Below are positions 4,964 to 12,056 of a stretch of DNA of 22,492 nt, piece by piece. This DNA comes from JARRJS01 sp037388885 (GTDB lineage Bacteria > Gemmatimonadota > Gemmatimonadetes > Longimicrobiales > RSA9): contig JARRJS010000039.1 of the NCBI GenBank assembly GCA_037388885.1, forward strand, positions 1 through 22,492, read 5' to 3'. Each line of letters begins with the position of its first letter. Position 1 is the stretch's first letter. A model generated the notes under the pieces. The model had not been told where the DNA came from and ran no database searches. It saw only the letters and a list, made by a program, of their open reading frames with translations. Position numbers and translations under genes: made by a program.

Positions 4964-6343
4964 ATGTCTGTGCGGGAGAACCTCTACGAGGGGATGATCA
5001 TGGCCGGGCGGCCGCTGCTCCATCTGGCGGCGCCGTTCAATAGAAAGGTCCGGCGGGGGCTGCGCGGCCGACGGCTGGCGCTGCAGCGCCTGGCAGAGTG
5101 GTCGTTCCTGTCCCGGGACCGCGAGCGCCCGCTGGTCTGGTTCCACGCGCCGTCGGTAGGCGAAGGCTTGATGGCGCAAGCGATCATCGGCGCCTTACGG
5201 GAGCGCGAGCCGGGGGTCCAGGTGGCGTTCACCCACTTCTCGCCGTCGGCGGAGCGTCTGGCGGATCAGGTGGGTGCGGACGTGAGCGCGTACCTGCCGT
5301 GGGACCTGCGCTACGATGTGCGCCGCGCACTGGACTTCCTGCGGCCCGGCGCCATCGCGTTCGTGCGAACGGAAGTGTGGCCGGTCCTGACCCGTGAGGC
5401 GCGCCTGCGCAGGGTGCACATGGCGCTGGTCAACGCCGTGTTGCCGGAGGGCTCCAGCCGGCTCGCCGCGGGCGCGCGCATGATGCTGGAGCCGGTGTAT
5501 CGGCGCCTGGAGGCGGTGGGCGCCGTGTCGGAGGATCACGCAGCGCGCTACACGCGCATGGGCGTGCCCGCCGGCCGGGTGCAGGTCACGGGAGACGCCC
5601 GCTTCGACCAGGTCTGGCAACGGGCGGTGTCGCTGGGCCTCAGGAGCTGGCGTGCGGAGATCGACGTGGACGGCCGTTCGTGGGAGATCGTGTCCGGGCG
5701 CCACAAGGAATGGGACGAAGGTGCGCAGACCCGGCGACCGCTGTTCCGGCTGCTCCACGACCCGGACACGACGACGCTGGTGGCGGGGTCCACCTGGCCG
5801 GGGGACGAGCGGGTGGTGGTGCCGGCGTTCGCGGCGGCGGAGCGTTCGCGTCGGATGCGGCTCATCATCGCGCCGCACGAGCCCTCCGAAGCGCACCTGT
5901 CGGCGCTGGAACGGCGCCTGGACCGGCACGGCGTGTCGCACGCACGGCTCGGGGTGCTGGAGGCGGCGGGCAGGAGCGTACCGGATGTCGTCGTGGTGGA
6001 CCGCGTGGGCGTGCTGGCCGAGCTGTACGCCCTGGCCAGTGCGGCATACGTGGGCGGCGGGTTTCACGCGGCCGGGCTGCATTCGGTGGTAGAGCCCGCG
6101 GCGCTACGTATGCCCGTGCTGTTCGGGCCCGGCTATGGCAACGCCCGGGAAGCGGGCGATCTCCTGGAGGCGGGGGGCGCGGCGGTGGTGCAGACGCCCG
6201 CGGACATGAAGCAGTGGCTGGTCACCTTCCAGTCGGACCCGGAAACGCGCCGGCGCATGGGCGAGGCGGCCGAGGGCTATGTCCGCTCCCAGCTGGGTGC
6301 CGCCGAGCGCAACGCGCAGCTCATCCTCGACCTGCTGTCGTGA
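4964..6343 (+). CDS. waaA: 3-deoxy-D-manno-octulosonic acid (Kdo) transferase
   Basis: This 459-residue protein matches glycosyltransferase family 30 (WaaA/KdtA), which adds Kdo from CMP-Kdo to lipid A precursor at the cytoplasmic face of the inner membrane. Visible motifs are VWFHAPSVGEG at 58-68, with the likely catalytic Glu67; RTEVWP at 135-140; VTGDARFD at 208-215; GSTWPGDE at 275-282; the HEPSEAH loop at 305-311; and a CMP-Kdo-binding C-terminal half with AAYVGGGFHAAGLHSVVEPA at 360-379. The N-terminus has only a weak hydrophobic stretch (MIMAGRPLLHLAAPF). About 30 extra residues at 222-257 lie between the two lobes, where typical enzymes have a short linker; this explains the length above the usual roughly 425. 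The protein indicates an LPS-type outer membrane. No other lipid A gene adjoins it. Confidence 0.9.
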   Translation: MSVRENLYEGMIMAGRPLLHLAAPFNRKVRRGLRGRRLALQRLAEWSFLSRDRERPLVWFHAPSVGEGLMAQAIIGALREREPGVQVAFTHFSPSAERLADQVGADVSAYLPWDLRYDVRRALDFLRPGAIAFVRTEVWPVLTREARLRRVHMALVNAVLPEGSSRLAAGARMMLEPVYRRLEAVGAVSEDHAARYTRMGVPAGRVQVTGDARFDQVWQRAVSLGLRSWRAEIDVDGRSWEIVSGRHKEWDEGAQTRRPLFRLLHDPDTTTLVAGSTWPGDERVVVPAFAAAERSRRMRLIIAPHEPSEAHLSALERRLDRHGVSHARLGVLEAAGRSVPDVVVVDRVGVLAELYALASAAYVGGGFHAAGLHSVVEPAALRMPVLFGPGYGNAREAGDLLEAGGAAVVQTPADMKQWLVTFQSDPETRRRMGEAAEGYVRSQLGAAERNAQLILDLLS

Positions 6344-6386
6344 CGCGCCCGAGGCACCGGGCCGTCCGTCCGGGGTAGGCATTTAC

Positions 6387-6851
6387 GTGCTATCGACCGA
6401 CGCCGTGTCGGGGCCCCCGATCCGCATGGCGGCTTCCGCCTTCGAAATGCTGGCGCGGCACGCCCGCGACGCGTTCCCTCGGGAATGCTGCGGCGCGTTG
6501 CTGGGCCCCGTGCCCGCGTGCGCCGACGAGCGACGCCGCGTCGACGTCGTGCTGCAGGCGGTCAACGAGGCGAATGACGCCGCGCGGTACGGATTAGGTG
6601 CCGAGGCGGTGCGTGCCCTGGACGCCGAGGCGCGAGCCCGCGGGCTGTGCGTCGTGGGCTACTACCACTCCCACCCGGACGGGCAGCCGCGGCCGTCCGT
6701 GCTGGACCGCGACCTGGCATGGCCGTGGCTCGTGTATGTCATCCAGCCGGTGGACGACGCCGGCGCGGCGGAGCCCGCGGCGTGGATGCTGGAGCAGGGG
6801 CGGCGCAACTTCGTGCGCTGTCCGCTGACGGTCGACGACCCGGAGGATTGA
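6387..6851 (+). CDS. JAMM/MPN+ zinc metalloprotease (Mec/RadC-like JAB domain)
   Basis: The complete JAMM motif is present: Glu33 in PRECCG, then H94-S-H96, seven residues, S104 and D107 (HSHPDGQPRPSVLD). The protein is a stand-alone domain of about 154 residues, like Mycobacterium Mec+ and Pseudomonas QbsD. Those enzymes remove residues after the Gly-Gly of small ubiquitin-like sulfur carriers. The next gene begins six bases later and encodes such a carrier fused to its activating enzyme, which makes processing of that protein the likely job. The start is uncertain. GTG at 6387, with GGGGTAGG upstream, keeps the conserved first strand (PPIRMAASAFEML); GTG at 6405 and ATG at 6426 are alternatives, and the last would cut that strand. 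No signal peptide is visible, so it is cytoplasmic. Confidence 0.85.
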   Translation: MLSTDAVSGPPIRMAASAFEMLARHARDAFPRECCGALLGPVPACADERRRVDVVLQAVNEANDAARYGLGAEAVRALDAEARARGLCVVGYYHSHPDGQPRPSVLDRDLAWPWLVYVIQPVDDAGAAEPAAWMLEQGRRNFVRCPLTVDDPED

Positions 6852-6857
6852 ACGCGG

Positions 6858-8336
6858 ATGGTCGAGGTCACCATCGACATCCCCATGGCGCTGCGCCAGC
6901 AGACGGCCGGCAGGGACGAGGTGCGGGTCCACGGCGAGACCGTGGTCGCGGCCCTGGAGGACCTGGCGGCACGTTTCCCCGGCGTGCGCCGGCACCTGTT
7001 CGACGAAGCGGGCCACGTGCGCCCGTTCGTGAACCTGTACGTCAACGAGAAGGACGTGCGGCGGCAGGCGGGCGGGCAGACCGGTGTGGCGGCCGGCGAC
7101 CGCATCACCATCGTGCCCAGCATCGCGGGCGGCGCCGCGCAGCCGGAGCCGGCGGGGCCGGGCATGAGCCCCGAGGAGCTCCAGCGCTACGCGCGCCACA
7201 TCGTGCTGCCGGACGTGGGTCTGGAGGGCCAGCGGCGTCTGAAGGCGGCGCGCGTGCTGGTGGTGGGCGCGGGCGGGCTGGGTTCCCCCGCGGCGCTGTA
7301 CCTGGCGGCGGCGGGCGTGGGCACCCTCGGGCTGGTGGACTTCGACGACGTCGAGGCCAGCAACCTCCAGCGCCAGGTCCTGTACGGCGAATGGGACATC
7401 GGCCGCCCGAAGCTGGACGCCGCGGAGGAGCGGCTGCAGGCGGTGAACCCCCACGTCCGCGTGGAGAAGCACCCCGTCAAGCTGACCAGCGCGAACGCCC
7501 TGGAGATCCTGGGCCGGTACGACATCGTCGTGGACGGCAGCGACAACTTCCCGACACGCTACCTGGTGAACGACGCCTGCGTGCTGTTGGGCAAGCCGTG
7601 CGTCTACGGCTCCATCTACCGGTTCGAGGGCCAGGTCTCCGTGTTCGACGCCCGGAGCGGGCCCTGCTACCGCTGCCTTTTCCGGGAGCCGCCGCCGCCC
7701 GGGCTCGTGCCCAGCTGCGCCGAAGGCGGCGTGCTGGGCGTGCTGCCCGGCGTCATCGGGTCCTTGCAGGCCCTGGAGACCATCAAGCTGATCACCGGCG
7801 CCGGCCAGCCGCTGGTCGGGCGCCTGCTGCTGTTCGACGCCCTGAAGTTGCGCTGGCGCGAGCTGAACCTGCGTAGAAACCCTGAGTGCCCGGTGTGCGG
7901 CGACACGCCCACCATCACCGAGCTCATCGATTACGACGCATTCTGCGGCGTGGCAGGTGCCGCGCACGCGGACACACCCACCGCCGTGGAGCCCGTCGGC
8001 GGGGCGGAGGCCGCGGAAGAGATCACGCCTGCGGAGCTCATGCGTCGGCTGGACCGCGGCGATGACATCATGCTGCTGGACGTGCGCGAGCCGTTCGAAT
8101 GGCTCATCGCCAACCTGGGCGACTATGGCGCCCGCATGATTCCCATGCACGAGATCCCGCGGCGCATCGACGAGCTGGACCCGTCTGCAGAGATCGTGGT
8201 GTACTGCCAGTCGGGGGTGCGCAGCGCGGACGTCCAGCGCTTCCTGCGAGGCGCCGGCTTCCAGCGCGTGCGGAACCTGAATGGCGGCATCCTTCGCTGG
8301 CAGCAGGACGTCGACCCGACGATCCGCCGCTACTGA
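6858..8336 (+). CDS. ubiquitin-like sulfur carrier + MoeB/ThiF E1-like adenylyltransferase + rhodanese fusion
   Basis: This 492-residue protein has three parts. Residues 1-92 form a MoaD/ThiS/CysO-like beta-grasp domain ending VPSIAGG, with Gly91-Gly92 internal and followed by a Pro/Ala/Gly-rich linker (93-102). Residues 103-365 form a MoeB/MoeZ-type adenylyltransferase: SPEELQRYARHIVLPDVG, nucleotide loop GAGGLGS at 137-143, catalytic Cys287 in SCAEGGVLG, and zinc cysteines C270/C273 and C344/C347. Residues 388-490 form a rhodanese domain with active Cys450 in CQSGVRS. MoeZ-type E1s adenylate the carrier's terminal glycine, and the rhodanese supplies sulfur to make a thiocarboxylate. Here the acceptor glycine is blocked by fusion, so cleavage after Gly92 would be needed; the preceding JAMM gene could do this. 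An in-frame ATG at 7164 (MSPEEL) could also yield free E1. The pathway served (molybdopterin, cysteine or thioamide) cannot be told. Confidence 0.9.
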   Translation: MVEVTIDIPMALRQQTAGRDEVRVHGETVVAALEDLAARFPGVRRHLFDEAGHVRPFVNLYVNEKDVRRQAGGQTGVAAGDRITIVPSIAGGAAQPEPAGPGMSPEELQRYARHIVLPDVGLEGQRRLKAARVLVVGAGGLGSPAALYLAAAGVGTLGLVDFDDVEASNLQRQVLYGEWDIGRPKLDAAEERLQAVNPHVRVEKHPVKLTSANALEILGRYDIVVDGSDNFPTRYLVNDACVLLGKPCVYGSIYRFEGQVSVFDARSGPCYRCLFREPPPPGLVPSCAEGGVLGVLPGVIGSLQALETIKLITGAGQPLVGRLLLFDALKLRWRELNLRRNPECPVCGDTPTITELIDYDAFCGVAGAAHADTPTAVEPVGGAEAAEEITPAELMRRLDRGDDIMLLDVREPFEWLIANLGDYGARMIPMHEIPRRIDELDPSAEIVVYCQSGVRSADVQRFLRGAGFQRVRNLNGGILRWQQDVDPTIRRY

Positions 8337-8449
8337 GCCGCGCTGGCCGGCCCGTCTCCGGCAAAAGCCTTGCGACGAAGGCCCCTGTGTCTGCATGCTT
8401 CATGTTCGACCCTCCCCGGACGACGTGAGACTCAAGGAGTGACGTGTTG

Positions 8450-10144
8450 ATGCGTGACAGTCACCGCCAAGAGCCCGCCGGGGAGGCGCGCGGGCGATCA
8501 GGAACCCGCGTTCTCGCCATCGGGGCGGTCCTCGGTGTGGTGTTCGCCGGCGGCATCGCCCTCGCCCGCTCGACATACCAGGACGCCCACCCGACGCTCG
8601 AACCGGTCGCCCACACCTTCGAGGAGCCGCCCGTCGCTCAACAGGTCGCGTCGCCGGCGCGCCGGTCGAGCGCCCCGGCGCAGCTCGCGCCGGACGCGTC
8701 CTGGCCATCCGGGGACGAATTCGCCGCGCCCGACGGTCATGACGCTCCGCATGGCCTGGCAGCGCAATTGTCCGAGCCCGCCGGCTGGCCGCAGCAGCCC
8801 GTCGGTTTGCCGCAGCAGCTTGCCGGCCCACCGCAGGAGCCTGCCGGCCCGCCGCAGCCCCTGGAGCCGTTCACCAGCTGGCCGGCCGCCGATGCGCCAT
8901 TCCAGGTCGAGGACGCTCTGCCCGAATCGGAGCGTGTCCCCAAACCGAAGGCCGTCCGCGGCCTCTACCTCAACGCCTGGGCCGCCGGTTCCGGCCGCAA
9001 GGTCGCCGAGCTGCTCGCTCTCGCCGATACGACGGAGATCAACACCTTCGTCATCGACGTCAAGGACGCGACCGGCTACCTCAGCTACCGGTCGGCCATC
9101 CCGCTGGCCGAAGCACTCGGCTCCGACCGGGACGTACGCGTCCGCCACCCGCGCCGGCTCCTCGCGAAGCTGCGCAAGGCGGGCATCTACCCCATCGCGC
9201 GCATCGTCGTGTTCAAGGACCCCGTGCTGGCCGCTCGCCGGCCCGACCTGGCCATCGTGAAGAAGGATGGGGCCCTGTGGAAGGACCATCACGGGGAAAT
9301 CTGGGTCGACGCGTACAACCGGGAGGTCTGGGACTACAATATCGCCGTCGCCCGCGAGGCCGTCGACCTGGGCTTCTCCGAGATCCAGTGGGACTATGTC
9401 CGCTTCCCGGACGTGCCTCGCTCCTACCAGCTGACGGCCGTCTACCCCGCACGCGCCGGGCGCGACCGCCAGCAGGCGATCCGCGAGTTCCTGCAGTACG
9501 CGCACGCTCGCCTGGACAGCCTGCACATCCCCATCACAGCCGACGTCTTCGGCATCACGATCGCATCCAAGACCGATGTCGGCATCGGGCAGCACTGGGA
9601 AGACATGAGCGATGTCGCCGACGTCCTGCTGCCCATGGTCTACCCGTCCCACTTCCCGCCGGGCTCCTACGGCCTCGCCGACCCGAACGCCGCGCCCTAC
9701 AACATCGTGCACATGGCCATGGAGCAGGCCGTCGAACGGTCGGCCGACATTCCCGACGCCGCCGCCGTGCGACCGTGGCTCCAGGACTTCACACTGGGTC
9801 CCCCCGTCTACGACGCGCCGCAGGTGCGCGCGCAGATCCAGGCGGTCTACGATGCAGGCCTGACGGAGTGGATCCTGTGGAACCCGGGTAGCCGCTACTC
9901 GCCGGGCGCCCTGGTGGGCCGCACCGGCGTGCCGCCCTACTTCCCCGCCTGGATGCCCGCCCCGGACGTGAAGGTGCCCACGCCGCAGGTAAGACTGCAG
10001 GCGGGGGCGCGGGCGGGGGCGAAGCTCGAGGAGCCTCGGGGCAGTGGCGCGGCGGTGGCGCCGGCAGGGGGGCGGGCGCCGTCCGCCCCCCTCGGCCCCG
10101 CGGCTCCGGGCAACTCCACCGCTGTCACGCCCCCACCCCGCTGA
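8450..10144 (+). CDS. DUF4015 / COG1306 putative glycoside hydrolase, membrane-anchored
   Basis: This protein has 564 residues. A basic N-terminus and a hydrophobic segment (VLAIGAVLGVVFAGGIALA, 21-39) suggest an anchored extracytoplasmic protein. Residues 40-165 are a Pro/Ala-rich linker containing four heptapeptide repeats (110-137). The catalytic-like domain starts at KAVRGLYLNAWAAG (168) and carries VIDVKDATGYLSYRS near 201, EIQWDYVRFPD at 311-321, ADVFGI and VLLPMVYPSHF. These match the TIM-barrel DUF4015 family (PF13200), related to GH18-type folds. The substrate is unknown; a cell-wall or exopolysaccharide target is plausible. The tail is again low-complexity. AAGGAG at 8434-8439 lies 10 bases before this ATG; GTG 8444 and TTG 8447 are alternative starts. 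Codons are strongly C-ending, unlike the preceding operon, and the 113-base gap suggests a separate transcript. Confidence 0.85.
   Translation: MRDSHRQEPAGEARGRSGTRVLAIGAVLGVVFAGGIALARSTYQDAHPTLEPVAHTFEEPPVAQQVASPARRSSAPAQLAPDASWPSGDEFAAPDGHDAPHGLAAQLSEPAGWPQQPVGLPQQLAGPPQEPAGPPQPLEPFTSWPAADAPFQVEDALPESERVPKPKAVRGLYLNAWAAGSGRKVAELLALADTTEINTFVIDVKDATGYLSYRSAIPLAEALGSDRDVRVRHPRRLLAKLRKAGIYPIARIVVFKDPVLAARRPDLAIVKKDGALWKDHHGEIWVDAYNREVWDYNIAVAREAVDLGFSEIQWDYVRFPDVPRSYQLTAVYPARAGRDRQQAIREFLQYAHARLDSLHIPITADVFGITIASKTDVGIGQHWEDMSDVADVLLPMVYPSHFPPGSYGLADPNAAPYNIVHMAMEQAVERSADIPDAAAVRPWLQDFTLGPPVYDAPQVRAQIQAVYDAGLTEWILWNPGSRYSPGALVGRTGVPPYFPAWMPAPDVKVPTPQVRLQAGARAGAKLEEPRGSGAAVAPAGGRAPSAPLGPAAPGNSTAVTPPPR
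8777..8860 (+). repeat. four 21-base tandem repeats encoding a proline-rich linker
   Basis: The four in-frame units encode PAGWPQQ, PVGLPQQ, LAGPPQE and PAGPPQP. They differ mostly by single substitutions and lie between the membrane anchor and the catalytic domain of the DUF4015 protein. Such repeats readily change copy number by slippage. Confidence 0.85.
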
Positions 10145-10196
10145 AGGCGCCACGCCGTAGAAACGCTCGCCCCCGCCCCCGCCCTCGCCTGCGGTA

Positions 10197-12044
10197 TCAG
10201 TCCAAGCCTACCAGTCGAACCAGCTTGAGGGCGTTGGTGGACGTGGCGATGCCGGGCCGGAGCTTGTAGTCGAAGCTCATGGCGGGCGATTCGGTCTTTT
10301 CGCCGACCGTTTCCTGGAAATACACGGCGTGGCGGGCGGAAAGAAGCGGCTCCGTGTCGGCGAGCTCCAGGTCGTGGGTGGAGATGGCGCCGATGGCGCC
10401 GACTTCCAGCAGATGTCCGACGACCCTGCGCACGGCCACCTGCCGCTCGGCGGAGTTGGTACCGTGCAGGATCTCGTCCAGCAGGTAGAGCAGGATGCAC
10501 GTCCCCTGCTGGGCGCATTCGGTGGCCGCATCCACGATGGCCTTGAGGCGGCGGAGCTCTGCCATGAACAGGGAGACGCCCTGCTCGAGGGAGTCTTCCA
10601 CACGCATGCTGGTACGCAGGTGCAGGGGCGGCATGCGCAGGGAGGTGGCGCACACGGGTCCGCCTGCCTGGGCCAGGACGACGTTCACGCCGATGGCGCG
10701 CAGCAGCGTCGTCTTTCCGGACATGTTGGAGCCGGTGACCATGAGGAACGACCCGGACGGGCCGACGCTGACGTCGTTGGCCACACGCACGTCGTCCGGC
10801 AGGAAGGGATGGGCCAGGTCGCGGGCGTCCAAGACCGGCCCGGCGTTTTCACTGCACGGCACGAGCTCCGGCATGCACCAGAGCGGCTCCTCGAAGGCCA
10901 GACCGGCGAGGGCGGCGAGGGCATCGACATCGGCGACGGCGGCCAGCCAGTCCCGGACCCGGCCGCCGGCCCTGGCCTTCCAGCGCTCCAGGGCACGCAG
11001 CACGTGGAAGTCCCAGAGCGTAAGCGCGTGGATGGGCAGCCAGAAGATGCCGCTGGCGCGCAACGCGGCCAGCTCGACAAGCGAGGCAAGGCGTTGCAGG
11101 CTGCGCGGCGCACTGTCACCGCCGGGTGCGAGGCAGGAGCGGATGTCAACCAGCCGCGGGGCCGAAAAGTCGGCCTGGCACAGGATGGCGAGCAGCTCCG
11201 CATAGCCGCGCAGTCGTCCTTCACCGAAGGAGGCGCGGTCGAACGCGTCGTGTACCGGCCGCCGGAAGGCCACCGTGAGGACGCCGCCCGCGAGCACCGG
11301 CAGGAGCCAGAAGTCGGCGTTCACCATGCCCTTCACCTGGAGTCCGATGAGCGCGACGGTGAGCAGCGGCAGGAGCCGGGCGGCCCACATCACCAGCGGC
11401 CGGGCGGCCAGCCAGCCGGGCGCCTCGGCCCAGGCGAGGAAGCGGTCCAGGTCGGTGGGCGACAGGTCGCCGGCGAGTCGTCCGGCCACCTCGAGCTGCT
11501 GCCGCAACTCGACCCGCGGCGTCAGCTCCCGGACGGCCTCCTGCCGGGCGCGGACTTCCGCGACGGACGCGGGCTCCAGCAGCCAGCCCGAGAGCCGCTC
11601 CCGGCCCGGCGCCGTGCCCGTGCTGAGCAGGCGCGCCAGGGACGCCCGACCGAACAGGTCCAGGTCGCGGGCGTAGGCGTGCTCCGGGGGAGACGCCGAC
11701 TCGCCTTGCGGCAGCGCGTTCCAGTCCCGCCGGATGCGCGCCATGCCCTCCTCGTTGACGATGCGCAGCTCGTCGGCGCGCCGCCGCCGGTCGTCGGTGC
11801 GGGCGTGCAGCCCCACCAGCACGACGAAGGCGACGAAGGCGAGCACGGCGATGTACAGCGCTTCCGGCAGCGATGCCGGCGCACCCACCTGGGCCCACAC
11901 GAGCGCGGCGATGCCGACGAGGAAGACCGCGAGCCGGGAGTTGGAGAGGCGGGCGGCGTGGCGGGCGTGCGCGTCGCGCTCTTCGATGAAGCGATCCCGG
12001 CGCTCGGCGTATACCGCACTGGGCGATGCTGTCGTCGTGGGCAT
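10197..12044 (-). CDS. membrane-anchored MutS-like ATPase (no mismatch-recognition domain)
   Basis: This 615-residue protein carries a C-terminal MutS ATPase domain: Walker A TGSNMSGKTTLLR at 437-449, a conserved RVEDSLEQGVSLFMAEL stretch at 481-497, Walker B LLYLLDEILHGTN at 518-530 and the ISTHD switch at 554-558. A lever/core-like helical region precedes it. Two hydrophobic pairs, at about 37-55 and 62-80 and at 217-236 and 243-260, suggest four membrane helices. The N-terminal mismatch-binding domain of true MutS is absent, so a role in classical mismatch repair is unlikely. Its biochemical role is unknown. It is the last gene of a DoxX-ABC-MutS-like operon and starts 12 bases after the ABC stop. 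LLYLLDE has a Tyr where a hydrophobic residue is usual. Confidence 0.85.
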   Translation of the reverse strand: MPTTTASPSAVYAERRDRFIEERDAHARHAARLSNSRLAVFLVGIAALVWAQVGAPASLPEALYIAVLAFVAFVVLVGLHARTDDRRRRADELRIVNEEGMARIRRDWNALPQGESASPPEHAYARDLDLFGRASLARLLSTGTAPGRERLSGWLLEPASVAEVRARQEAVRELTPRVELRQQLEVAGRLAGDLSPTDLDRFLAWAEAPGWLAARPLVMWAARLLPLLTVALIGLQVKGMVNADFWLLPVLAGGVLTVAFRRPVHDAFDRASFGEGRLRGYAELLAILCQADFSAPRLVDIRSCLAPGGDSAPRSLQRLASLVELAALRASGIFWLPIHALTLWDFHVLRALERWKARAGGRVRDWLAAVADVDALAALAGLAFEEPLWCMPELVPCSENAGPVLDARDLAHPFLPDDVRVANDVSVGPSGSFLMVTGSNMSGKTTLLRAIGVNVVLAQAGGPVCATSLRMPPLHLRTSMRVEDSLEQGVSLFMAELRRLKAIVDAATECAQQGTCILLYLLDEILHGTNSAERQVAVRRVVGHLLEVGAIGAISTHDLELADTEPLLSARHAVYFQETVGEKTESPAMSFDYKLRPGIATSTNALKLVRLVGLD

Positions 12045-12056
12045 GATCTCGCTGGC

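Noticed and set aside
6594..8396. Minus-strand open frame of 600 codons opposite the JAMM and E1 fusion genes
   Set aside because: It mirrors strongly supported genes, and its composition is typical of a shadow frame.
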